Source of the DNA: Chrysomallon squamiferum
Lineage: Eukaryota > Mollusca > Gastropoda > Neomphalida > Peltospiridae
NCBI GenBank assembly: GCA_012295275.1
Contig: CM022670.1
Span: 1,390,001-1,447,500, forward strand
Direction: 5' to 3'
Length of the DNA stretch: 57,500 bases
The number at the start of each line of letters is the position of its first letter. Position 1 is the first letter of the stretch. Shown here piece after piece: positions 25,842-38,091 of this stretch. A program made the translations under genes and the position numbers. The notes below the pieces were generated by a model. That model saw nothing but the letters and a program-made list of their open reading frames with translations, had not been told where the DNA came from and made no database searches.

Positions 25842-28800
25842 ATGTCTTCAGAAAGTAGCTATTCAGGTGACCTGCTACAAGATGAAACAGAGAATATTTT
25901 CAAAGAAGGTAACTGATGTTTCTTGCATTTCTTATTTTTCTTTAATTTAATATAGTTTCAGTTAACAGTAACAGCATCACACATTTTCAGTGTTTTCAGG
26001 ACAGTAAATTTTTCTATTAACTGAAGTTTTACATCTATTCTTTTTCATTGGATGGTTGGCAGAGATTTGTATTTTAACGCAGGTTTAGAATTCTATAATT
26101 TTATGATCTTGTGTAATTTGATGATATTTCATGAATTAAATATCTTTTCTTTTATTAAGTGCAGGTTACTACCCAGTACTGAGTGGAAACCCAAAGGTAT
26201 TGTTTATTATCTCATGCTTTCCATTAATCTTATTAAAATCATAGTTAAACAGATAGTCTCATGGGTGATGGCATTTTTGAAGGTGACCAGTTTAGAACAA
26301 AAGTAATAAATTCATTTAACTAAAACAGATAAGGCAGATAAAAAATCAAATACAATTTCTAGTACTTCACAGTTATTTAAGCTGGCAAGAAAATTATTAA
26401 ATGTATTAGCTAAAATATTAAATTGTTTTTGATATTCAGTTAAAGTAAGTTGGGTATTTCTGGATTAAAAAAACTGTGGAGATAATAGTTTACTTAGTTT
26501 GATTATGCTGCCATTTTGTTGAATTGCCACACAAATTTGAAATAATCAGTGTTCTATTTGTTGGCAAAGTAACATTGATTTCCTTTCTCCAGAATAAGGC
26601 TATGCAGAGGGTCCTCGCTGAAAAATTGTCTGAAGGAGAAAATGGAATTAACCAAGGGATTGACAGTGGTATTAATTCTGGTACATCTGAAAAAAACAGT
26701 CTATGGCAGAGGAAAGAAGAAACACCAAGAAGTCCAAAAGTGCCAACAAGGGGAGATACTAAAGGGGAAAACCAGGAACCATTTGGTTTCAGCAGTATTA
26801 GCTTTCCTCTGAAACCAGTAAACAATTTACAACAGTTTGAATGTGCATTACCAAAACAAGATACTGGTAGAGGTGTTATCAACAATTGGGTAAATAATTT
26901 ATTTTCTTTGATTTCTTTTGGTATGTAAAGGATACAAATAGATCATTTTTTGTTTTTATTTCCTTTTCTTACCTTGAAGAATTTAAATAATATAATTTTA
27001 AAAAGATTAATTGAAAAAAAAAAGATAATATCCGTTGAGATGTCACTACATATATTGTTTATTTTCAAATATTTGAGTTTGTTCTTTTGGATTATTTCAC
27101 AATAGTATTTTGTTTAATTGAAAATTCACTCCTCTTTAATGTGACTTTGTCAAGCCACTCTATTTTTGCAGAAGGTTCAGAGATCTTTGGAGGATCCCCT
27201 GTTGCAGATAACACCATTGCTGAACAGAGAAAACATTTACCTTTGTTATTCAAGAAATGAAGACTGCACCTTCGTTATAAAACTGGTAAGAATCAAATGG
27301 TAGGAATAAAGTTGTACAAAATCTGTCTTGGTATAATATATATTTTAATCCAGAATAATGTTTTGTACTGTATAGGTAATCATATAATTTATAAATGCCG
27401 GTTTATTGCTAAATAATAACAATAATTTCATATATATAAATATTTTTCATAAATAATATTATGAACAGCTAAAATAATAATTATTAAAAGTAATACACTG
27501 TGGACAGTTAATTGTTTTTATGTATATATTATATTATGTACATCGCTAAACCGACATTCAAGTATCACAGGTAAGTCCACAAATTGGGACTAACTGAAAT
27601 TTCACATTATGTCAGATTACCAGTTAAATACTCAGACCTGAAATTTACAGGTCTGGCTCATTGACTAAAATGTATTAATTATGATTTATACTTTGAAGAT
27701 ACCGTATGAAGACTACTTGAAACGGAGGCAAGAACTTCAGGTGCCTTTAAGCAATCAAGCATTTCCATGGATGATTAAAATATTTGGCATAGCCAAATTA
27801 AAGAAAGGATATCGAGATTATGTTGCTATTTTCATGGAATATGTTTCTGGTATGTTTTAAACTGATTTTAAAGCTATTTGTTATAAAATGTTCTTTCATG
27901 CTATATTGAAACAAATTTACAGTGGTACCTTGAGTTATGAGCAGGTGCCTAATCAATTTTTTGCTTTGAGTTGCGAGCCAAAATCCAAGTTAAAAGCAAG
28001 CTTCAGATACGCTGCCACTAGTTGGTGCAACGAACAACACAACATCTGCCCAGCATCCCGATCACAGAAAAACACTAGGTAGGTGTGCGTGTTGTAAACA
28101 AGGCAAGGCAGTACAAGCGTAATGCTATTACAGTATGTACCATATTGAAGAAGGAGTTGATAAAGGTTATAACTCCAGCCAAAGGTGTTAAAATAATTTC
28201 TAAGCTATGAAAAGATGGAGAAACCCTAACCTTGTACATTTTATAAAACCAATTTATTTCTTTTCATTCTCTTTTATTTTGTTTTTATACAATAATTGTC
28301 ATTTAAACATACATTTTACTTATTTAAAAACTATTTAACAAAAAATTGGTGTGGTTCATCAGGGCCTGGAATGGATTAATGGTATTTCAGTTAATTTCAT
28401 GTGGGAAAATTGGTTTGATATTTGAGCAAACTGAGTTATGAGCTCGGTCACTCAATGAATTAAACTCATAAGTCATGGTACTTCTGTATGTCACAATTAT
28501 AATATGGTATGTCTTAGGAGATGTACGTATCTAATGAATAATCAGTAACTTTGACTCTTTTCATTTGATCCATGATTTTAATGATGTATGTATACATACA
28601 TCCATACACAGATATATATATTAATGCAGATACTTGTTATTCATTTTTAATTTGTTAATTTTTATTTATTTATATACTTATTTATTTTTGATTTCATTAT
28701 TTTATTATAATAATTTATTTTTATTTTTATTTATTAATTTGTTGTTGTTGTTGTTGTTTTTGAAAAGGTAAATCCTTAGATCAATCAATTATACCATGGT

Positions 28801-31800
28801 CAGAAGATAAGGTAACAAAGTTTGTGATAAATATGCTTCATATTTTGGAAGATCTAAAGACCTTGGATATTGTCCATGGAGATATTAAAGGTAAGCACTA
28901 TAATTAATCTCTTGTTAGAATATAATTAAAGCTTGATAACATGTATAATATTATCTTAAATTTCATAAAAGTGGTTTCTGCATTGACAGCAAATTGTCTC
29001 TCTTCATGACTTTGCCAGATAATTTCAAACAATATATTTAACATGTACATGTCTTCTTTAGAATGGCTTACATGCTTTCAAATACAATGCATTGTATACA
29101 AAATAAATTCCAAGAACTTCCAATGATTTTTAAGTGGTTTTATTAGATTTCCACAACATTTATATTTTTTTGTATCACTTTCTCTAGATATTCAACTGTT
29201 TCTTGGGGAAAATATTCTGTTGTGTATTTCTAAAGGGGTCCATTTCAGGAATTCTACATACTGCTTTGATTTTTGTTTTGTATGAAACCATGAAATTTTT
29301 GTTAATTCAGTATATGCAATCTGTTTTTAATGGAAATAATAATCCATTCAGGATTTTGTGCCCAATGTAGGTTTTAAGTAATTCGTATCTCACCTCAGTT
29401 ATTGATTTTAACATTTTATTTAAATTTCATTTTAGTTTAGCTTAGTTTTTTACATTTAGGAGTTACACTGCAAAAATAGAAAAACTGAAAGATCCAATAA
29501 AATTACCAGTTTCACAGTAATATAGTTTGTGGAAAAATACTAAGATAATCATCTTAAGAAATAGTTACAATTCTTCTATGGAAAGTTACTTGTTTAAAGC
29601 ATGGTAGCATGTATACACAACCTAAATATTACATATTGTTACATTTCAAAATTATTATTTTAATTAGAATTATAGTAAAATAGCTCCTGAGGATGCTTGA
29701 AAGCATTTTCCTTTTTATTGTTATAGCATTTTGTACATAGAAGCATATTTTAAAAGTATAACTTCAGATTTAATTAACTGTTTTGAAATGATTATTTCTT
29801 CACTATATCAGGCTTAGTTTACATTTCTTTTTATAAAAATGACATTACAGTGCAACTACAGTTGTTATTTTTTTAAATAATCATTATTAGCAAAGACTGA
29901 TTGCCGGTAATAAAATAAATTTACTTGCATGTAAGCAAAATGGATATAGATTGGTTGGCCTAATAAACTTGAAGAAAAAATAAAATAAATGAATGAAATG
30001 TCTTATTGGTTTTGCAGCAGAAAATATCTGCCTAAGACAACCAAATGATGTGGAGTCTTCAACATTAATAGACTGGGAGAGCGCAAAGAATCCAATGTTT
30101 AAATTAAATTTCAGAGGTTTGTACATTCAGTGTATAAACTTTTAAGAATGTATACTAGTTCTTTGTTGAAATTACTTCTTTATTGTTTTCAGTAAAATTA
30201 AAACATTTATGAAAAAATACTTAATTACATTAAAAAATATTAGTATAATCATTATTATTATTAAATATCACTGTTTAATTATAAAAGTTTTTGGGGAGAA
30301 TGTATGTATCAGTTTTTGTTGTGATGAGGTTACATATAAAATTACACATAAATATAATTTTAAATTAATATTTTCATCTAGGGACACAGTATTATTGTCC
30401 ACCATGGTTAAAAGACATTACACGAAATAAATGGAATGAGTTACAGTCAATGGATCTTTGGGCAGTTGGTATATTAGCATGTTTCCTTGCAACAGGAAGG
30501 TTACCCTGGACAGACCTGAAAAGTTCACCAAGAAATGTGGTTGAATATGTAAGATAATTTTAAAATTTTCCCCCTTATCTCCCTTTTTTTTTTTTTTTTT
30601 TCTTTTTCAATCTTGCTTTTAAATTTTTTCATGTGATATCATTTCATAACTCAGAGGGTTGAATTTTAAAGATACCCAATTAATATAGCAAGATATTTTA
30701 CTAAAGAGTATTTGTAATTCTTCCTTTAAAAGGAAAGTACATCTGCTGGTAATGAATTCTGACAAAATAATAATAAGATTGGTTTTTTTGGGGGGTGGGT
30801 CATTTCATAAAAATAAAATATATGATAAACTGAGTGTCTGTAAATTATTTCAAAACAGGTACATAATCAGTCATTCATGATTTTTAAAAACCTTTTCATT
30901 CATGATAAATTTAGGAATATCAATTATTTTAATATTAATAAAGATGAATAAACAGAAACTATATTCATTTGAAATTATCCCATATGCATCACATTATTTT
31001 TATACAGTGGTAATATATTCAAATATTTAAATTAAATTGTTTTAGATACAAAAACATCCTGAAGAAATTGAGAACTACTATCCTGCTACTGAGGGTCCTT
31101 TAGCTAAACTAATTCAAGGTATTCTTCCAAAAAGTGGAAAACTCAGTGATCAGATAAGCATTGAGGAGTGTCTACATATACTTGAAGGTAATTACAAAAC
31201 AAAAGAGATGGTTCTTTTCTTAAGTTTAAATTTCAAACTGATTAGAAAATGTCAGTTTAGTTTAGTTGTTTTCTTAGAAAATATCATTGTAAGAACATAA
31301 CCAACTTTGCATGTCTTAAGGATTTGACTGAAAGTCAATTGTAGAACACCATTCCTGTTAACATAAGGTTTTAATAAAATGATACAACTTTTTATTATTA
31401 TTATTGTTTTTGTCGCTGATACACATGTAGTCAAGGATTTATTTTGAATTATAACTGAATGTTTAACTTTCATTAAAACATAATTTAAGCAAAATATTCT
31501 TTACATAATTATATAAGTGAAATTTTACACCAGAAAATATATTATGTCACATAATTGTTGTAGATCAAGGAAAGAACTTAACAGTGAAGTTCCGAGGGGA
31601 AACCTTTACAAATATTCCATGTGGTCTCAAGTTTAAAGATATTCTAGCTATTAGAAGGATTCAAAGAAAGGTATAACTTTATAATATTATCACAGTTAAA
31701 ACAAATAAATAAAATCAACTGCTTTCTTAACATCAGTTGAATGTATCATAACAAGATTAACTAGAAACTAATAAATCAGTTCATACAAAATGCATCCAGA

Positions 31801-32607
31801 ATTTTATTTCTGGGAACCCAAATCAAAACATTTGTACCAAATTAAAATATTTTACAGTACTTGTACAAAAATCTAAGCAAAATCTAAAACAGCTCACTGA
31901 TAAATGTTATTTATATTCTGGAATTTTTGTCTAAAATTTAGAATGAACAACATTCAGAATAGGTCGTTTTTTGCTGGTAATGGCTCAGCTTTTGAAATGT
32001 ACTTCTTTAGACTGAAATAACAGTTTAGACAGAAACCATTGTGTATACCAACATAACTAATTATCTTTTGATTTTTCTCAACTGATGTTACCTTTGTTAT
32101 GAGCAGAAACCAGTTTGTTAATAAATATAAGCACATTTAAAATTATCTGCTGTAGTTGAACAGCTTCAAACCAGAAACACCTTTTTTATTTTATCAACTA
32201 ATAAACAATAAAGTTTTGTCAGATCTATTACATTTTGAAAATTATACAAGTTTAATATGTAATATCTAATTAAATTATTAATCTTCTATATCTGTGTATA
32301 TATTCTTTGTTACTAATTGTTTTTAAAATAAAATTCACAAATGAAAATTCATACTTTAGAAAAATAAAAATGCACAAGAGAAACCTAATACAGATTTTAC
32401 TGTTGCCTTAGTAAACAATATATTAAGATGTTGTTACTATTCTTTTTTTTTTTCTTTTTTTTTTAGATTCAACAGATTAAGATACAAGAATCATGTTTTC
32501 AGCATGGAGTTAGTACCTGGCTCAAAACTGATGGAAAACTTGTGTTTTTACATGGCAGTCAGAAAATGAAAAATGATTTTGAAATGGACATAACACCACC
32601 AACCTAA
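25842..32607 (+). CDS. Divergent protein kinase, unassigned family, 11 coding exons, 479 aa
   Basis: Coding exons: 25842-25908, 26165-26196, 26593-26889, 27172-27285, 27699-27849, 28768-28890, 30018-30116, 30382-30548, 31046-31187, 31564-31670 and 32467-32607. The sum is 1440 nt, 479 aa plus TAA. An N-terminal region of about 135 residues has no recognised domain. The kinase core follows: TFVIKL (beta-3 lysine, K169), hinge MEYVSG, catalytic loop VHGDIKAEN (D259, N264; HGD replaces HRD), metal-binding LIDWE (D280; DWE replaces DFG), GTQYYCPPW at the end of the activation segment (no APE), and MDLWAVGILACFLATGRLPW (D319). Catalytic Lys, Asp, Asn and Asp are all present, so it could be active. 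No glycine-rich loop is obvious. A C-terminal tail of about 80 residues is unrecognised. The first ATG in exon 25824-25908 was taken as start; an earlier frame would need another exon. The family is unknown to me. Confidence 0.85.
27920..28486. mobile_element. Decayed TIR DNA transposon (mariner/pogo-like, non-autonomous) in kinase intron
   Basis: The left end CAGTGGTACCTTGAGTTATGAG (27920) is matched by the inverted right end, whose reverse complement reads CAGAAGTACCATGACTTATGAG (ending 28486). TA lies on both sides, fitting the TA target of the Tc1/mariner superfamily. There is no transposase frame. Confidence 0.7.
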
Positions 32608-34368
32608 AAGAACAAATAATCAAACTTTTAAAAGAGACTATTTTACCAAAAATTTGTATTTTATGCAAGAGTAATTAAAATGTATGCTAACCAATCTTTG
32701 TTAAGTATCACATTTATTTTTCATTTTGATTAAAGAGTAACCCACTAATTTATTTTGTTCTAATCACATAAATGCTTATGGTTTGGTGCAGCTTTTTGTG
32801 TCAGTTGTCAATTATGTCTGGGAATTTGGGGACCAATGAGGCATGGGTACATTGAGTCACCCCATAAATTTCTGACCTCAAAATGGCAGTGACTTCTATC
32901 CACCATCAATGCAACTATTATACATGTTACTTTCTCCCATATTGTTCAGACAGCTATCAAACTCTAAATTGTAATCAAGAGCAATAAACATCAACTGTTT
33001 TTCAGTCAACAGGTATCAAGGTTTGGATGAAATGTCCAAATATCTTAAAAATGGCTCATTGGTCCCCACTTTCCCCTGTGCTTTTCAGATTTTATAAATA
33101 GATGAATGCCTTTGTAGAAATTAGATAAAAATTGTTTCTGTAAATTCTTTGTTCATTTTGCACTTTTTGTATTAAAATGCTTTTTAATGTTTCTGTGATT
33201 CTCTTCATTCAAATTATTGTCTTGTGTTGGGGGTTTGGGGGGTTACCGTTTTTCTTTTCTTCTTAAATGTGTAGCATGAGAAAAAACAGCAGAACTAACA
33301 ATTAACAACTTTTATTTTCAGACTGAAGATTGATTCTAATTAATCAGTGTGAATATAATACAAACATTTTGCAGTAAAAATTTGTCACAATCTTCTAAAT
33401 ACAAAATTATGCACATTCATAAGTGTATCTTCATTTACCTTAGTAGATTCATATGGCTTAAATAAAAAAAATAAAAAAAAAAAATAAAATATGATATAAT
33501 AAATGGTTTTTTCTGCCAATGAAGATAAATGGAAATTAATATATTACTTTATATTGTTACAGTTCTGTAGATAAATAGGGAAAAAAAACAACATGACAGG
33601 CTGAATAACTGCATAACTTTCCTACATTTAGTGTATCAGATATTTTAACATTACTGTTCATGATAAATGGTGGAACTGTTCACCTCCTAGGGATTTAACG
33701 AACTTTAGTTGTATACTTCGTTATTAGCCATGTCATTTTATTTTTATTTTAACAAAAACATTTACTTGGAAGTAGTTAATTTACAAAAGAATAGTTTGTT
33801 CAATCAACAAGGTAACAAAATGTATAAAACTTTTTTTTTTTTAAATCATTAGTCTCCTGGTCTGGGCATCATTTGGAATTTATTGACTGGGTCAGGAGTT
33901 TTAATAGGCATTTTAATAGATATTTGACGCAACCAAACATTTTATGTCTTGCTACAAAAATAAAAATACTTACACTATCTTCAATAACATTATGAATTTC
34001 AGGCTGTTATGTAAATGATAAATTTAAACTAAATTCACATTAGATATTTTGAATTTTGATCACTATATTACCTATATATCTTTGTAAAATATTCAGTATA
34101 TATTAAAAGCGATACTAATGAGTTTCTTTCTTCAATATTCACATGTATGTGAAAATTACCAGTTTAAAAGAGTAATTGCATTGTTAATAGTATAAAATCT
34201 GATGGAAATTGTAATATTCTGGAGTCTGACTGGCATAAAGCAAATTAGTCTTTGGAATATGTGATCATCTCTTACTGTGACAAATTAACATGTCAGAGTT
34301 TAGGTGTTTTAACATTCCATATTTTCCCATGTTGTCTGTTAACAGTTTCATTAATCATCCTTAACTAT
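32608..34368. other. Convergent 3' regions of the kinase gene and zinc-finger gene A
   Basis: A plus-strand AATAAA at 32983-32988 is the best kinase poly(A) signal; an ATTAAA near 32732 is an alternative. An 18-bp inverted pair flanks 32827-33068 (listed separately). The rest, 33070-34368, is AT-rich and presumably holds the 3' UTR of gene A, with minus-strand AATAAA copies (for example 33311-33316). No coding gene is visible. Confidence 0.55.
32827..33068. repeat. Inverted pair TGGGGACCAATGAG about 215 bp apart
   Basis: TGGGGACCAATGAGGCAT (32827-32844) is the inverse of ATGGCTCATTGGTCCCCA (33051-33068), 17 of 18 bases pairing. The interior is more GC-rich than its surroundings. Either the ends of a small element or a long-range stem in the kinase 3' UTR. 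Confidence 0.7.
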
Positions 34369-37300
34369 TTATTTAGTTTCCAGAGTCTCAATTGTTACTT
34401 CAATCTCAGGATGTTCCTCACAGTGACTTAGAAAGTTTTCCAGTAACATGAATGTCTTCTCACATACAGAACACTTGAAGAGCTCCTGTTCTGTGTACAC
34501 TTCTGATACTGAATCTGGGTTTTCAGTCACCACAGTCGTTTCACCTCCAACAGGCAAAATGAACTCATCCTCTTCTTTCTCCAGCTTAATGGCCTGGTCC
34601 ATTGCCAGTATGATGACTGAATGTTCTTCTGCCTGCCTCTTTTCACACATTTTACAAATGAAAGGCTCGTCACCATCTTTCAGTCCATAGTTCTTCCCAC
34701 AGAGACAGCATTTTACCAGGGAGCATGTGGATGGCACTGGTTTCACTTTTTCCTCGATGTACAGTGTGTCATAGTCTGTGTGTCGCTTTTCATGTTTCTC
34801 TAGATGAGACTGCAATTTGAATTTCCTATTACAAATGGAGCAAGCAAACCTGGTATCAAATTTGTGAGTTTTAAGATGCAGCTCTAAGCCAGTGTCAGTG
34901 TTAAAATATCTCCTGCATTTGTTGCAGGCATACCGAGCTTTTCTGTGAATCTTCATATGCTTGTTCAGATCTCCCATGTCTATGAATGTCTTGTCACACT
35001 CCATGCACTTACAGGGTCGGTGGCCAGTATGTCTGGCTGAGTGATGCTGAAGATGGTAGATGGTAGCAAAACGTTTCTCACAGTGAGTGCACTGGTGAGG
35101 TCTCAAATGAACATTAGCATGTTTCTCCAATGAGCGTTTTTCTGTAAAGCCTTTGTTGCACAATTTGCATTTGAATTCTCTCTCGAAATGAATCCGGCAG
35201 TGAATTTTCTTGTGGTAAGGTGAGGCAAATCTTTTGCCACATACTTCACAAACATATGGTTTTATCCCAGTATGAGAAATCATGTGCTTTCTCAGGACCT
35301 GCTGATTTGAGAATCTGTCACCACACAAGTCACACACTAGAGGCTTCTCATGGGTCTTCATGTGGCAGGCTATCTTGTACTTTGTAGGGAAAATTTTATC
35401 ACATTTTTCACAGTTCAGTGGAAATGACATTTTTTCATGGGCTGATTTTCTATGCTGTTTAAGATCCACAGACTGATCAAAAGTGGCTTCACAGAAGTTA
35501 CACTTGCATTTGTTCATTTCTTTGTGACACTGATTGTGACCATCAAGGTCTTCCTGACTGAAAAACCCAATATTGCAATCTGCACACTTGAACACTTGGA
35601 TGGGTGGTCGATTTTCATGGACAATCATATGTCGCTGAAGGTTTCTCTGTGTAGCAACCATTTTGCCACAAACACTGCAAGGATAAGGACCTTCGGTATG
35701 TGTCTTCATGTGCTGGCGTAGGTCCTCTTCCATTGCATATCTCTTATCACACAGATTGCAAGCAAAGTTTCTAATACCTGAATGTTTCACCATGAAGTGT
35801 CGTTTCAAATGAAAAGCCTTGTTGAATACTTTGGGACATCTATCACATGGAAACCTCTTGGAGAATGCTTCATTGTTACCTATGGAATGTTGATGTTGAA
35901 GATGGCGAAGGTAGTCATGTCTGTGCAAAAATCCCTTGCCACATATGTCACAGCAAAATGGTTTTGTTCCTCTGTGCTTGTGCATGTGAATGTTCAGTTT
36001 GTAAGACTGTGTAAATGACTTTCCACAAATCTGACATGTTGGTTTTGGTTTTGGTTTTTTCTCTTTTTTCACCTTCTCTCGACTATGAGCCTTGAGATGT
36101 TGATTGAGATGCGACAGAATACCAAATTCTTTTCCACACAATTCACAAACATGCTGCTTTTCTTCTACAGACATGTGCATTCGGGCAATGTGGCTCTAAT
36201 AAAACAAAAACATAAAATGTAATAAACTGAGAATGTTAATATTTTAATCTAATATCTTATAAATTATTTCTTACAAGTATTTCTCTTTTCTGTTTTTTTT
36301 ATGTTCCTAAAATAAGATTAAAGTGACGCAAGATTCAAGGAAACTATACCAACGTAAATAATTTTTATTAATCTCATCTAATTAAGTATGGTCAATTATA
36401 TCTCATAAAAACTTTTATCAGTTTATAAATAAACATACTGCTGTTTTTCCTTTCCTCTGGTATAAATACAAAATATTTGTTTGTAATCACATATAAACAA
36501 TTTGACAATTTCACTCAATCTTTACTTATGGAATATGCACTAGAACCCGAGGTTCAAAAATCATTTACTCTTCACAATGAACTAACTATTGCCAGCAGTT
36601 ACATAAAAAGTATATGCAATGCTGCTTCACTAACACCAGGAAAGTATATTATCAGTACCTATAATGAATAATACCAGTCTAAATGACACCAGATATTATA
36701 TCTCAAGAAGACAGAAGTATAGAGAAGAAAGTGAAGAAGTGAATAAAACGTAAACTCAAACCTTCAGACCACTATGTTCAGTAAATCTCTTGTCACAGTG
36801 TTCACAAGCATAAGGACGCTCCCCTGTGTGCGTCATTTTGTGTCTTATTAGATGTGCTTTACAACGTAGAACTTTGCCACACATTTCACATATCTCTTTA
36901 TTCTCTACTGCAGTTTTCAGTGGCACATCAGAAGGAGGGTCATCTGGGTTATGTGCTTTCAAGTGTCGATTCAAATCATACTGGTCATTAAATGCTCGTG
37001 GACATTTGCTGCACTGGAATGGCTTCTCACCAGTATGACTCCTATAATGTCTAAGTAGTTTGTAAGCACCTGGGAAACTCTTATTACAGACAATACAGTG
37101 AAGAAGTTGCTTAGAACTAGTTTTAGGTGCCTCGGAATCATTTAACTCAGTGCAGGTGTGGTCAAGAAGTTCAATCTCGCTGGCAAAGGCAAGGTCACAG
37201 GTATCACACTGATGAGGTTTTTCAGCTGTGTGTGTCCGGATATGTTTCACAAGATTACGATTACTGGAGAACCGCTTTGAACAGATATCACAATAAAAGT

Positions 37301-38075
37301 TTGTTCGATGTTTGGCATTTTTGTGTTTGGAAAGTTCTTGTTTAGTGTCAAAGGCATCTGAACACATGTCACAGGCAAATATATCACTATCATCTGCATG
37401 CTCAATAGCATGTCGCTTGAGCTGACTTGCCACAGAGAAAGTTTCTCCACATTCTGGACACATGAATTGGTCCTTATCATCATCGTTCATCTGTTCTAAC
37501 TTCACAACAGCTGTCAGCTTGTTGTTTTCATGATTATCCTTTGTATACTGACTCATTGATTTGTCACCTGTTCTTGGTGATTTTCTTGGACGACCAGGAG
37601 TTCTTTTCACAACATTTTCAACAGACTTCTTCCTACTTGCACTTCGAGTAACTCTGTCAGAAGGAGGTACAGTAAACTGAGGTGTTGAACACTGTTGTTC
37701 TGCCTTCATTTTTGATTTGGACTTATGTGTTTTGCTTTCTGGAGAACATGCCTGAGTTGTGTTATCCTCATTTTCACTTGTTATTTCCTGCTTCACAATG
37801 GCTTGCTGGGGATATACTGAAATCTGCATCAAACTGGTGGATGTATCAGTGGTTTCCTGATTACCTTCACAGCGTCCACAACTCTCCTCCATTAGAGTCA
37901 CATCACTACTGAAATCTGTCTGTGTGCAAGCCTCTTGTTTTGGGGACAAAAATATCTGCAACAATGTATTCAGATCTTCTAGATTCAGGGCTGTTTGAGT
38001 TGAAACCTCTTTATGTGTTTCTTTGAAACTTGTTACCTCAGCTTTTGTATCTGAGAAACTAGGAGCAGATTCCAT
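34369..38075 (-). CDS. C2H2 zinc-finger protein A, about 25 fingers, 1046 aa, two coding exons
   Basis: Probable nuclear DNA-binding regulator. Coding exons are 38075-36762 and 36195-34369; the splice (AAG/GT...AG/AGC) falls inside finger 8 and restores C-x2-C-x12-H-x4-H (ending SHIARMH). The N-terminus carries two TQT motifs (residues 26-28 and 51-53) in the box STQTALNLEDLNTLLQIFLS, several psi-K-x-E sites (VKQE, VKLE), and an AT-hook-like TPGRPRKSPRTG. Then come 24 fingers, one of them C2HC-like (HQCDTCDLAFASEIELLDHTC, cut at its last Cys); some have TGEKP-type linkers. Near the C-terminus is CCLCGK...FICKMC, followed by a final isolated finger (FKCSVCEKTF...SHCEEH) and the tail HPEIEVTIETLETK. 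The domain order matches genes B, C and D. The 1314 + 1827 nt sum closes in frame. No vertebrate ortholog is recognised. Confidence 0.9.
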
Positions 38076-38091
38076 CCTTGATTAATAGAAT
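38076..38091 (-). other. 5' UTR part of exon 2 of gene A
   Basis: An acceptor CTTTACAG ends at 38092, leaving 16 nt of UTR before the ATG. A candidate donor for the upstream UTR exon is TTAG/GTATGT (exon low end 38397), which would put the transcription start near 38.5 kb. Confidence 0.55.

Noticed and set aside
26490-26885. Minus-strand frame of 131 codons
   Set aside because: Antisense shadow of the kinase exon at 26593-26889.
34448-38075. Plus-strand frames across gene A, and opposite-strand frames across B, C and D
   Set aside because: Shadows of long zinc-finger coding exons; the finger residues appear only in the annotated strand.
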